Below, one piece after another: positions 1-10,900 of a DNA stretch of 39,853 nucleotides. The DNA is taken from NCBI GenBank assembly GCA_004380135.1, contig QXCR01000215.1:1-39853 (forward strand). The letters run 5' to 3'. The notes under the pieces were generated by a model, which saw only the letters and a program-made list of their open reading frames with translations, had not been told where the DNA came from and made no database searches. The position numbers and the translations under genes were made by a program. Each line of letters begins with the position of its first letter. Positions within the stretch are counted from its first letter, which is position 1. The DNA comes from Stemphylium vesicarium (lineage: Eukaryota > Ascomycota > Dothideomycetes > Pleosporales > Pleosporaceae).

Positions 1-397
1 GAACGTAAGACAGGAACATACACTATACCTCTATCAGACGGATACCATCATCACGATAACCTCAGACCCCGCTCACGAAATATCTACCAGGATGGAGTAA
101 GAGCCGGCGATAGCAGCACGAGAAGGCGAAAAGAGGGGAAGGCGGGGAAGAAAGACCACACGAAAGTCGACACGTTTCGCAAGAACGGCATCCGGGGAAG
201 CTTCAAGACAAGGATATGGCTTAAAGAAAGAAGATGTGCTGAGAAAGGCAAGGCATATCCACATGGATCAACTCCAGGAGGACGAACGTAAGACAGGAAC
301 ATACACTATACCTCTATCAGACGGATACCATCATCACGATAACCTCAGACCCCGCTCACGAAATATCTACCAGGATGGAGTAAGAGCCGGCGATAGC
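1..397. repeat. Tandem direct repeat, 283 bp period (about 1.4 copies visible)
   Basis: Bases 1-114 recur without mismatch at 284-397, giving a period of 283 bp. The first copy starts exactly at the window edge, so the array probably continues to the left. Because 283 is not a multiple of three, the two copies are in different reading frames, which argues against a repeated protein domain. The unit is not AT-rich, so it shows no obvious sign of heavy repeat-induced point mutation. It could be a minisatellite, a subtelomeric or centromere-flanking repeat, or the tail of a transposon array; the sequence alone does not decide. Confidence 0.9.
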
Positions 398-2118
398 GCC
401 TCATGCTCCAAGCATTCTCGCGCTTCCTCCATTTGTAGACGGCATCTTTCGCCCCCGGGTTAGCGCCGGGCTCAGACATATGCGCGATGCGCTACCGGAT
501 GGCTTAGTGTTGATATGGATTATCCAAAGCTTAAACTTCAGTTCACGCGGAAATGCAGCCGAGTAGAAGGGGAACCGTTGAGCCGGAAATAATGTGTATT
601 GTCAAGCATAGTACGAGAACTACAATACACATACGAACGATCGACTAGGCTACCTGGCGACGGACGTAATTAAGTCGCACTTTGTCAAATCACTTCATCC
701 CAAATAAACTCTTCTAATCGCCTTGCCTCTCGTACGAGTAACCTAGTCCATTCAGGCTGATAGCATTACCCCAGAAGGTCGCGTGTCCAATACTTTCCTC
801 AACCATACTGCAACCGGTGGCACAACAAAACTCAAAAGCAAGTCCCGACGCTAACCAATCCAAACCATTGAATCAATACACCGTCTCATCCATTTAAGCC
901 TCCACACCTCCCGCCTCGATCAATGAACTTGATCGATAACCTTTCGTCAATTCGATATAACAGCCAAAACCATAACACCTAGCCACACTCCCCAGCGTTC
1001 GCCAAGCCACCCCGTCGTGCCCATCACATCCGAAAGCGCAATTGACGTGCAATGACATGCATACACCTAACAGTCCAGCGGGGTGCCGCCGTCGGTACGG
1101 AGTCGTCCCCGCCGCCCCTATAGTTCGAATAGCCTCACAAACCGTCTCCACGCCGTGCCGCACCCTGACGTGTGTGACAGCTTACCCAACGCAGCGGCTT
1201 GGAAAAAAGAATAGATAAATAGACAAAGAACGCGGCGCGGGACGATCCCAAAGGGTGCCCCTCGTTCCGCCTCCGCCTCCGCCTCCCCCCTTCCCAGAGC
1301 GCCGTCGACACATGACGTTATTGCTGTGGCTGCATCAGGGCGCGTGTGTGATCTGCAAAACGCGACACGCGGGATGAGGTAGCCATGCATGCATGCGGCG
1401 CTGAGCTGGATATGGGATCAGCGGGGTCTTTGTTATTCTGCCCTTGTGGGTTACCGTGCCGCGCGGGCGTCATACATATCTCTGATTGACGGTGTGAAGG
1501 TCCTTGGCCAAGTGGTTAGCAAACATGGCGATAGGCAGAGGAAGGGGTATTGTTTTCCGAAGCGAAAGGATTCACAGAGTTCAAGGCCGCGCGTTCGGTT
1601 GGCATGGCATTGGTGTCACATGCAAAATGCACGTTGGTGGAATTGGGATTGTCGGAAAAGGTTTCTCGTTCATTTGATATCAAGTCGGGTAGCATAAAAG
1701 AAAAGAAAACGCAGTCGCTAGACAGGAAGCATGCCACGGAAAAGAGAAGTGGGGAAAAGTTTAATAGTGCTAGGGAAGTTGTTGAACGCCAGTGGTATAG
1801 TCGAGCGTTGAGCCAGGCCTCGATCAGATTCCCCCATTGCCAACAATGTCCTGAAAACCTAAGGAGACGTTTCATGCAGACCGCAGAGACGAATGCCTTG
1901 CTGCGTGTCTCGTGAGTGCAGCCCTGACCAGAACCTGTCCATCCGTCATGACATGGGTTTTGCCTGCTCGCCAAAAGGATATCTCGCGTGCTGAGACCGA
2001 AAACAGGTGACGGTAAAGAATATAGTTCGGTATGGATGCGAACAGCGGATCGAATCTCGTTGTTGCTGGTCGTGATGGACGATGATGAAGGCTCAGAGTG
2101 CCGGTGCGCGCCTCTGCC
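398..2118. other. Intergenic region, no gene recognised
   Basis: About 1.7 kb between the left-edge repeat and the 3' end of the first gene. Open frames on both strands at 1516-1974 overlap each other, lack recognisable motifs and have no credible splice partners. Short low-complexity stretches are present: a GGAGGC-type hexamer run near 1268-1290 and a GCAT run near 1385-1396. I see no RNA gene here. Confidence 0.6.
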
Positions 2119-2741
2119 TTATGCCTCCAGTTCCTTCTTCTCGTTGAGTCCCTTTGGTCGGAAGACGGCGTCCTGGCCAGACATGCGGCGACCCAGTGCG
2201 CGGTCGAGCTTGGCTCCCAGTGCCAACTTGCTCATGTCGTCAGTCTTCTGGTCGTTGAGGGCGTATCGTTGTTGGACTAGGCGCTTGTCCTCAAGGCGGT
2301 CGAAGCCGGCGTTCCATGTCTTGATGTCTTGCGACTTGGGGTCGCCGGCCGTCGAGGAGGCTTCTGAGAGGTGCGAGGGGGCGATTGAGGGTGTGAGGGT
2401 GGGTGCGGCGCTGTACGACGACATGCGGGTTGAGGCGCGATTGCCGCTCGTCTGCGATTTCTTCTCGTTAGACTGGGCTTGTTGCAACATGGTGATGGGA
2501 ATAGTAGTAGCGGGTGTATTGCTATGGTTGCGACAGTGCTGGAGAAGGTGCGAGAGGGTGTGGAAGGGCAAGAGGGAAGAAGGAAGGCGCAAAGGAGTAT
2601 ACTAGTATCATCAAACATACGGTACAAGCGCTCGGCGAGCATCGACCACGGGCAGGGGACGCCTGAAACGGGCAGTGTGGATACGGAAGAATGACTTACG
2701 TTGGCAAGGATGGGCCGTGACGACTCTACAGAGTTCGTCAT
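2119..2741 (-). CDS. Small conserved fungal protein of unknown function
   Basis: The core frame (ATG at 2490, TAA at 2119-2121) encodes 123 residues rich in Ser, Lys and charged helix-formers. Its second half carries a run (RLEDKRLVQQRYALNDQK, then LGAKLDRALGRRMSGQDA) that looks like strongly constrained coding sequence, and I associate it with uncharacterised ascomycete proteins. An upstream ATG at 2741 opens 14 codons (MTNSVESSRPILAN) ending exactly at a GTAAGT donor (2694-2699). Two CAG acceptors, at 2539-2541 and 2473-2475, both rejoin the core frame in phase 0, giving 153 or 131 residues. I therefore span the gene from 2741 but cannot choose between the spliced forms and the single-exon start at 2490. 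There is no signal peptide, membrane segment or known domain. The frame and stop are secure; the 5' model is not. Confidence 0.7.
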
Positions 2742-5094
2742 GATGCGCGCCGCGGTAAGGTCGGTACGTTAGGGATTAAGTCGGGCGTGGGGCAGGCAGG
2801 CAGGCAGGCGGACAGGGAGCGTGTGGGTATGCGGCTATATGGTGGATATTAAACCCGTACAAGGTCCAGCGATGCGACGGAGAGGTGGCGACAAGAAGCG
2901 AGCGAGGGAACGCGCGAGGACTAGAGGCCGCTGTCTGGTGCCGGGTTGGTGCCAGAGAAAGGCGAGGGAGATGGAACGTAGACAGCAGCGTCCTGTGCTC
3001 CGCCTGTCGGCCTCCTCGCGTGTTTCAAAGGACCTAGATTGGCAAGGGGGCGACGTGAGTAGACAAGATCCACCGGCGGCAGGGGTACAACTGTTAGCGA
3101 CGCTCGCAGCGGGATCGCTTTGTCTTTGGGCGGGATCAAGCAAAAACGTCAGCCTTGCAAGCGAGAGCGACCGTGTGAGAGAAAGAGTGACAGCAGCGTG
3201 AGAACTCACAGCCTGTTTATACATCTCATCAGGAAATGAGCCACCACGACTGCAGTCTCAAGAGGACCAACGCCAGACCGCTCTGAAACGCATGCACATT
3301 AGGACTTCTGCATTGCGGTAAAGCGAACTCTATACCTTCAACCCGTAAGACGATTCTTCAGGGGTCTTCCAAGGACCGTTGTTGAGCCCGATTCCAAGCC
3401 AGCCAATCGTCCTTACGTCGGCCTCTTTGCCAGCCAATCCTTTTCGACAGCCCACGCTTACGGCGCATCTGCCACGTTTTTTTTCCTGCGGGAGCCCACG
3501 TTGGCCGCCGCTACAGGCCTTGGAACCTTGGGGTGTAGTCTCCACCGGTACGCATTGCCGGTCGTTCGCCGCCCATCTCAGCATTTTTTCTTCAACATCC
3601 ACCGGGCATCATCACATGTGTGCAGTACACGCAGCATCTGCTCCTTGCATTGTCACGATGCAAGCCTCAGTGGGCCTGACAACCTAATCCTGAGGGACTA
3701 TATGCATAAGCACCGGTCAGACGGGGTTTCCTTGATTGTTGTTGATCAACCCAACTTGGTCCCCCTTGATGGGACTGCAGCTAGTTCCCAGCATATAGTT
3801 CATCGGCTCACCGTAACCTTTGGCTACCAAAAAAACGGTTGCGACAGTCGTATTGCAGTTACGGACGTAGCGAGATTACCTAGATATAGTACAATAAGCC
3901 GACCCAACCCTCTCAGAGCTTCTGAATACTTGCGCAACCGCGCTCGAAGGATGCGACGCAAAAGGGTCACGATCCTTTCGCTTACCTGCACCTCCATCCT
4001 TTCACCTTAGCTCCTACCCTACGCGTCACCCACCACAACCTGTATCTGGCCGCCTTCCCCCAATCTAGCCACAATTGTTCGATCAGCAGTTCGTTTCCTG
4101 CGCACAGTCAGCCTCCTCCGCCGAATACGATGAACGTCGACCACCTTTCGACCCTTCCCTCCGGAGTCGCAACGGGGTAACGCCGCAGAACCCTCCATCA
4201 AAGTGTCTATGCGCCTGCATGAAATGCATGTTCACCACGTGGCCAAGAACGTGGACGCACGGCCTCATTGATTGCGGGTTCCTGGCCCACAGCCGGTGGG
4301 GGCCAGACGAGTTCGGGCTGAATCGGGCACTTGCCAATGGTGAAACGCAGTCATCGGGGGACCGGTCTCGCAAGCGGTAAGCGTTATGCGACTTGCGAGG
4401 AGGGAGTACGTACACGCCGCACGGCTAAAGTCGCGCGAGATGGTATGCATACCATGATTGCGGCTTGGGGCTTTCACGATTGTCCTTTTTTGATACCAAT
4501 TTTACCTGCAATATGCGTGAGGAATCGCTTACACTGAGGTCTAGGCGATCGCATTCTTCAGCAGTGCGTCCTGGGCTGACAATATCACAGCCTCCCCGTC
4601 CCTATCTATATCGCCATGCAGCTCGACAGTGCGTCACGCAAGATAAGTGACTCGCCTATAACCGTTTCTCCACAGAAACACGAGCGCATTTCCGAGCACA
4701 TTTCACGATGCAATAGCCAAGCCGGGTTCTATCCAACTCGACCGTAAGAAGGGGGCCAATGCTGGTCTGAGGTAGATGGGACAGGGTATACATAATGCGA
4801 ATCCGGAACGAGTGAGATTTTTGATGACGAGTCCAACAGCTAACGTAAAGTACAGCACTGGTATCGCAGAGGGTAAGAAATGCTAACCCCCAACTGACCC
4901 CTGCCTTTACTTCATCTCCGTTTACATTGGTTGTGGGTTCCCTGGCAACTGGTCGAGCCCTGTACGATGTTATCAATGTGGATCCGATGTAAAGTAGCCC
5001 AGGTCAAGACTTACATCCATCAATGTTCTCCTTGATAGTAGGTTTGACTTGGCAGTTATTCATTGCCTGCACGCTCTGGCTCTATAACAGCATG
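2742..5094. other. Intergenic region, no gene recognised
   Basis: About 2.35 kb between the small conserved gene and the DUF1996 gene. It contains a (GGCA)4 microsatellite at about 2791-2808. Many overlapping short frames lie on both strands (for example 3379-4010 and 4075-4415), none with a domain, a consistent intron set or biased composition. The last ~400 bases should include the 3' end of the DUF1996 transcript. Confidence 0.6.
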
Positions 5095-6133
5095 TCAGTG
5101 CCCGTTCATCCTCCAGACGCTCATCGATGTAGTGCAAACCTTTAGTGGCCTGCCGTTCTCACAACCCTGGAACATGCAGTTGCTGTCCATAGCCCTTTGC
5201 AGACTATCATCCTGCCAGCCAAACAGGTAATCCGCATGTGTACCATAACCTTTTTTATCATTGAAACTAAGGAAGAAGGGGTTGGAGCCATCGCTTGGCA
5301 ACATGTTGTTGAACTGTGTGGTATCCCAAAGCGTCTCGTACGCAACCTGTGGCACACGGACTGGATGAGACGAAGGGCATGCTCCTGCTACGGCGAAAGC
5401 TTCCCCAGCTGTGTTGTACATGTGGTCTTGATGGTTTGGGGAATCAACGTTTTTTCCATCCCAACACGATGGGAAATGGTGAACTTGCATTATGCCACCG
5501 CGGCATGGCCTAGTTGGGAAGTCGGGAGACTCAGGGAAGCGTGTGTTTTTGTCTTCGAGGCATACCCATCGAAGACCTGGGTGTCTCTTGGCGCTTTCCA
5601 AGGTGTTGGTGGTGGGCGAGCCAACCGTCATGCGGAAACCCTATAGTTGTCAGTGTGAATACCGAGGCTTGGTATGAATCATTCACTTTTGGAAATGCAG
5701 TGATCTTCTGATTTCCATTGTTGAAAAAGTCCTGCTGCGTATAGTAGATAGTCATTCCGCCGTTGATGCCGTTCGGCAATGCACTGTTCTGCATGATAGG
5801 CACCCGCTTGTAGGATCCATTCGTGTGCTTGAAGAACAGAGTAGCGGTCCAGTAGTTACTGCATCTATCAGCTTTCACGCACTAATGAAAGCAGATAGTG
5901 GCATACCTAAAGTCCTCGGAGAAGGTGCAAGTGGTGCAGTCAGCCTGTTCGGCCGGATCGGTATCCATGGTTGCATTGAAGGCATTGCCGCCAACGATTT
6001 GATGAAGATGAGTTGAAGGGAGTTTTCCTGGTTCAACGAGTGGGTCGAGGCGCTGAATACTGAGGGTCGAGCAACCAAATCGCAGTGCTGCCTGAGCAGG
6101 TTCTGCGAGAGCGGCGATCTGGTACAGCTTCAT
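5095..6133 (-). CDS. Secreted DUF1996 domain protein
   Basis: Three exons: 5907-6133, 5687-5858 and 5095-5640. The introns are 48 and 46 nt, the second with a CTGAC branch site. The joins restore DFSNYWTA and FPKGFRMTVG, and the product is 314 residues. Residues about 16-300 form a DUF1996 domain: family landmarks are RFGCSTL, QRLDPLVEPG, HLHQIVGGNAFN (42-53) and FPSCWDGKNVDSPNHQDH, with Cys pairs typical of extracellular folds. Proteins of this family are secreted or wall-associated and sometimes carry WSC modules; their biochemical role is not established, and no WSC module is present here. The start at 6133 begins a short hydrophobic leader ending AQA before ALRF, consistent with a signal peptidase site, although the hydrophobic core is brief. 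Flanked by about 2 kb of non-coding sequence on each side. Confidence 0.92.
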
Positions 6134-8070
6134 CTTGTTGAACGTTTGCTTGAATTCTCCAGTCAAGGTGCATGAGTTCTACGCTGAATAGCGGATGACC
6201 TAGCACCTTAAATTCCATTGCGGTCGAAGACTGTTCATCCTGGAGTCCTGTTGCCACTGCTGCTGCATGGTGTTGATGGTCTGTGGAGTAGACTTGCTTT
6301 ACATATTGATTAACGATATATGTGTAGGGCCAATGACGTTCTTTCATGTCGTGATTTCCCCGCGTAAATGTTCGAGACATAGTCATAATGCTACGCCGTG
6401 GTGATTAACTTTATATTTCGGCACTTGCATCCTGCTTAAATTTCCGACATGCCCGGCATATCTCGTTTGGATCAGGATACAGGAATAGTCATCGTTGTCT
6501 TCCAACGGGCAAGTCGTAGCTTTTCGTCGGTCCTGTTTCTGCGAAGTCGACAATAGCGCTTAGCGAGGTGAGTCAAGCTGAAGCACACCAGACGCCCAAA
6601 GCGACAGGAAGAAAACATGATACAAATGCCCGAGAAGACTGACTGTCGGGGCGATCTGTGAATGGTACACCCGCACGCCATGTGCGCTTTTGTGTGACGT
6701 ATTTCCACAATTTCGGGCGGTACAGGTACTATACAGCAGATACTGGTTCCAGTGCAGTAGCCATGCGTGACCCGAATCAGGACGCTTTTCTGTCGATCGT
6801 CCGATTGTAAAAAGCGGGTTTGATCGAATACTGGCATCGGCGGCATCATAACGAAAGTTTTGATGCATTTTGACCAGCCTGGCCTTGATGCCAAGTTACA
6901 TCTCAATGTGCGAACCAGCGTCTCAACGATAGTACATCGGCCTGCGCGAAACCAGATCAGGTGCACAAGGAAGTCGGCAGCTGAGAGAGCCACCAAGGTA
7001 GCGTCGCAGCTTCTGCCCTACCCGAAGATTAGTACAGCGAAGCTAGAGCGTAAAAAATTGGCCAAAGAAAGGGAGAGCCCTCGCAAGCAACTCTAGAAAC
7101 TCGATCACCTCGCGACAGTAGCAAAGGGAGCCGTCCAAGCACCCAAGTGGGGCCGACCTTGTCGCCTCGGGTCGCGGGCAGCACCAACACCCACCTCAAA
7201 CCTAGCGCAGTCATATAGCGTCGCCCTTCCCCAAACTTGTGCCCGGTGACCGTGAGGGGCAGGAGCGAACGACGTTCGCTACAATCTACGGCTCGGCTCT
7301 TCGCCTTGCCTATTGCGGTATATTCAACGCTCCCAAACGGGTCCTGGTATCCGATACACGCCTTATCGTAGCGGACAGCACGGTACGACATGCGATGGGG
7401 GACTGACTGGACTGCCATGTGACGGCAAGTGGAGGACAAGGTGAGGAATCTTTTTCATGCAACTATCGGAACGGAACACGGCGGCACGGTGTCGGCGGCT
7501 GCGTAATTGCGAGGGTGTAATCATGTCTCGGGGTTTCGCGCTCGTATGGTACCGCTGATGGCTGCCGGCATAGTACTGTCTCCGAAGTGCGTACTGAGCT
7601 ACATGCGCTGCACACTTCGAGGAGGCAAATGAATCTGCATTATCATCTGGCGTAAGTGGATCGTCCTGCGTAAACTCCCCGTCGGTTCCTTAGGCGCAAC
7701 GCAACCAGCATTGGACTAGGCCTCGCTGTAAAAGAATCGACGCAAAGAACAAGTAAGTGTCCCACGCAACGTCCTTGGGGTGAAGCAGTTGGTGCAAATG
7801 TGTGAATAAAGGTATCGAAGAAGAAGGAAACCCTGAAGGGAGCAGGCATGGGGCCTTGAACTTTAGAAAGCACGATGTGGAGGCAGAAATGTGACCAAGC
7901 ACACAAGAATTACCATCATTTTGTAAGGTTCGAGCTACAATAAACACCCGCATCTACCATGCGATGCAAACCATGTAAAAGCCAACAACATGTAGTGCAG
8001 AGCCATGCCTCTCTGCGCGAACCAGGCTATGTGTCAAGACTTCCCTCGACGACTCTGATCCCACCAAAGT
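6134..8070. other. Intergenic region, no gene recognised
   Basis: About 1.9 kb holding the presumed DUF1996 promoter at its left end and the 3' flank of the next gene at its right. Frames on both strands at 6472-7096 and 7029-7439 overlap and show no motif that I recognise. I see no tRNA or other RNA gene. Confidence 0.55.
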
Positions 8071-10029
8071 TCAAGCTGCGACGGCAGGCGGGTCTACCAC
8101 CTCGACAAGCACGTTACAAACACCATCTGCCCAGATTGCAAAAGCCTTCTCCCTCAGCATACTGTACCAATCCTCGGCACTACGAATCTCCCGCCATCCT
8201 TCAGGCCCGATAGACTTGACGACGCAGCGAGAGAGAAGCTTTCCATCGGAATCGCTATGGATACCCGTCATGAGAGTGAGAGCGACTGCAGATGTAGAAC
8301 TTGGCAATCTCGGTGATACGTTACCGGCTGAAGGGTTTTGGAGACCCGTTGCTCCTGCAGATTTGCCCATCACACTTGGTTCCTGGTGAACGTGCTCAGT
8401 TTGTAAAGCATTAGCGGCCGCCGCGAGACCGCGAAGGCTGTCGGTACCCGGTTCTGCCTGAGACCCAGCCCCAAGATTCAGCTCAGGGTGTTTCCTCATG
8501 GCTATCTTCAAAAGACAGATGACCTCTTGAACGAAGTCGTTGTAATCATACCAGGCTAGATGTGTTTGCGGTTCTGCGGTGATGCGCCTCTCGTCAAGTT
8601 TGATGCTTGCTCTGGTGCCCGAAGATGGCTGTACGAGAAAGACGTTAATGTGCGAGAGATCAGGGTCAGCAGTGCTACTTGTGGGTGACTGGATTGCGTT
8701 AGCATGTAAAACAAACGTGAAAAGAGAAGCAAGCGAACTACTTACTTTTACAATCAATGTTGCTGATCCATGGCTCTCAACCTTCTGATCCGAACCCGCA
8801 ACACCAATTTCATTTCGGCATGAGTATTGTGGAGGGGCTGCATGCGTTATTGCAGGCGGCAGATCCAGCTGTGAGGATTGCAGGTGATGAATGAGAGTAG
8901 GGTAGAAGGCTGGCTGCAAATTATGTTCGAGTCCACTTTCGCCCTCGTTCTCGTCTTGCTGGATGACAGCTTCCGCACTATCTTCCTTGTCTTTCTTCTT
9001 AGAACTTCCTTTCCTGGTCTCGATGGCATATTGTCGTTGTCTCTCGTTTGTGACCATGCGCCTCATCAGGGGAATGACGAGACCGATGATCTTGTTGCCA
9101 TCCCTTGGCCATGTCAGCCGTTGGCTCGCGTCGGGGGCCTCTTCCTCTCCGAGCGCACGAGCAGCCTCGATTGCATCTTTCACACCGGGCTTTTCCACAT
9201 GTTCACCAAAGAACTGCTTGCCCACCCCGTCGTTCAGAAAATCGCGAACGCAATTGAACAGCCGTAACTTGACCATGTCTGTATCACCCTTGCCACGGTT
9301 TCCGACGCAATTTTGGCGTTCGGGGTATGCTGCGTCGAGCATATATGACTTGGCGGCAGCCTGAAGCCGAAGGAAGTTCTCGGGGGAGAGCTGAAGTGAC
9401 ATGAAGAGTTTCGACATTGGCGGGCGCGTGTATTTGCGAGACGTTTTCTCCGAGGATCTCCGGAAGAGTGCAGCGGCGGAATGGACACCTGCAGCACGAG
9501 CATTATTCAGTAGAGATTCGCTTGAGGACAATGCGTTGCCTTCTGGAGAACCACGGCGCGTAAGACGGTCGCCATCTTGCAGCCGAGGGTCTGTATGTTC
9601 ACCATGTCTCCTCCTCCTCCTCCTCCTCCTAGTATGAACAGGCTCATCTGTTTGATACGAGGAATCTTCGACTGGGGGGCTGGTGTGCCTCTTCCTCTTG
9701 CTCCTGCCCTGCGGTGTGGCAGTTGACATCTCCGTGTTGCTAATATCCATAACCTGGGCAGCGTGACCTGCGGCTGTTGCTGCCTCCAATAACTCAACAA
9801 GATTGTGGTTCCCTTCCAATGTATGATCGATGGACGTCTGTCGCGCAGTGTGTTCGGAATATCGATATGGGTTGAAATGATGGTCAAGCGGCGCCGCAAC
9901 GGCAGCAGGGCCAGACAAGTCATATTCGTCTTCTTCGGCTACGAATTGAGGTGGTGCAGCGTTTGTACTGTTGGGTGTGGTGATGACCTGGCCGGAGCGC
10001 ATCTGATAGTATGGCGCGTTTGCCGTCAT
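8071..10029 (-). CDS. Probable nuclear protein of unknown function with Arg-rich tract
   Basis: Two exons, 8746-10029 and 8071-8688, give 633 residues. The whole span is also open without splicing (652 residues), because the 57 nt intron 8689-8745 is a multiple of three and contains no stop. It has a perfect GTAAGT donor, a GCTAACG branch site and a CAG acceptor, so splicing is the likelier model. Residues 1-200 are low-complexity and basic, with SKRKRH near 110-115 and eight arginines at 134-141 (encoded by a TCC repeat), which together suggest nuclear localisation. A more ordered block at about 204-340 (MSKLFMSLQLSPENFLRLQA, then WPRDGNKIIGLVIPLMRRM) and a C-terminal block after about residue 420 look folded. 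I recognise no named domain. It could be a chromatin or transcription factor, but that is inference. Confidence 0.85.
   Translation of the reverse strand: MTANAPYYQMRSGQVITTPNSTNAAPPQFVAEEDEYDLSGPAAVAAPLDHHFNPYRYSEHTARQTSIDHTLEGNHNLVELLEAATAAGHAAQVMDISNTEMSTATPQGRSKRKRHTSPPVEDSSYQTDEPVHTRRRRRRRRHGEHTDPRLQDGDRLTRRGSPEGNALSSSESLLNNARAAGVHSAAALFRRSSEKTSRKYTRPPMSKLFMSLQLSPENFLRLQAAAKSYMLDAAYPERQNCVGNRGKGDTDMVKLRLFNCVRDFLNDGVGKQFFGEHVEKPGVKDAIEAARALGEEEAPDASQRLTWPRDGNKIIGLVIPLMRRMVTNERQRQYAIETRKGSSKKKDKEDSAEAVIQQDENEGESGLEHNLQPAFYPTLIHHLQSSQLDLPPAITHAAPPQYSCRNEIGVAGSDQKVESHGSATLIVKVSSSLASLFTFVLHANAIQSPTSSTADPDLSHINVFLVQPSSGTRASIKLDERRITAEPQTHLAWYDYNDFVQEVICLLKIAMRKHPELNLGAGSQAEPGTDSLRGLAAAANALQTEHVHQEPSVMGKSAGATGLQNPSAGNVSPRLPSSTSAVALTLMTGIHSDSDGKLLSRCVVKSIGPEGWREIRSAEDWYSMLREKAFAIWADGVCNVLVEVVDPPAVAA
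9608..9630. repeat. TCC trinucleotide microsatellite inside coding sequence
   Basis: Seven tandem TCC units; on the coding (minus) strand they read AGG/GAG and give most of the eight-arginine run at residues 134-141 of the 633-residue protein. The length may vary between strains without breaking the frame. Confidence 0.85.
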
Positions 10030-10900
10030 CGTGGTTCGTATCCCCCGAGATCAGAGACACCTTGCGGTTGGAGCCAAACAAGCCTGTTCGCAATGGTTTG
10101 GAGTGAGCTGTCAATGCAAAAGTGTAAGTATTTGGATCAAGGCTTGACAATGAAAAGTAAGTGCGTAGGCTACTTGAACGAGGTTGGAATGACTCGGGGA
10201 GACATGGAGTCGAGAGCAACATTGAAGCTCTTTTGTATGCAAGCTCCCACGCAGTTTGCATTGAGACCGAAGTCGACACATGGTTTGGTTTGAGCATAGC
10301 AGGACATGGTTTGCGCCCGAGAAAAGAGTACAGTTTGGCCCATGGTGGGGATGCGGTTTGGCAACGAAAAGCGGACATCAGGTGGGCAGTATGGTTTGAT
10401 GTGAAGAGGCAGGAAACAGACTAAGTCAGCGGATGGTTGCGCACCTGATGCGAGGTGCTGGCGCTTGCTGTCGTGTGTGAGCGGCAGGCGGGCCGGCCAG
10501 CGGGCCAAAGTGTGTCGCGACGCGGCTGCGTGGGTTTGTGTTGTTTGCATCGTCGAGTGCCGCGCAGGCATGTGACTGCAGGAAGGACGATTAGATAAGC
10601 CACTCTAGATTACGTCTACACCGTGCTTCTATTTTCCAATGTTAAATTCACACGATGACCCATGGCCCTGTTTCATTTGGTCTCTGGAGTGAACTATGCT
10701 GATACGTTCAATCGCATTGCATATTGCTAATACGCTCATAAATTAGATGTAGTACAGGTCGCTACAGTACAACTCCATTCGAAGACCGTGAAGTCCTTCT
10801 CCAGCCGCATGCCAGCAGGCGCCCAATTGTCACTGCGACCTGATAAATATAACGCCATATGCTACATTGCTCCAAACTCCAGTGTACCTTAGAATGCATA
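10030..10900. other. Intergenic region holding the promoter of the upstream-reading gene
   Basis: About 0.87 kb between the start of the 633-residue gene and the stop of the DUF3431 gene. The left half carries four exact copies of an octamer (separate entry). The rest is unremarkable; short frames on both strands have no coding features. Confidence 0.6.
10093..10398 (-). promoter_or_regulatory. Cluster of four CAAACCAT octamers upstream of the 633-residue gene
   Basis: ATGGTTTG on the plus strand (CAAACCAT in the direction of the gene) occurs exactly at 10093-10100, 10280-10287, 10306-10313 and 10391-10398, with a near-copy at 10353-10360. All lie 60-370 bases upstream of the start at 10029 and in one orientation. 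By chance far fewer than one copy is expected in 300 bases. It could be a transcription factor site or a 5' UTR motif; no factor is assigned. Confidence 0.4.

Noticed and set aside
1..397. CRISPR-like or transposon terminal repeat
   Set aside because: The repeat unit is too long for CRISPR, the organism is eukaryotic, and no inverted termini, target duplication or transposase frame is visible.
1516..1974. Overlapping frames of 152 (-) and 121 (+) residues
   Set aside because: Mutually exclusive frames without motifs; the hydrophobic patch on the minus strand is not enough to call a gene.
6472..7096. Frames of 174 and 102 residues (-) and 78 residues (+)
   Set aside because: They overlap each other, have mixed composition, and no intron model extends them into a domain.
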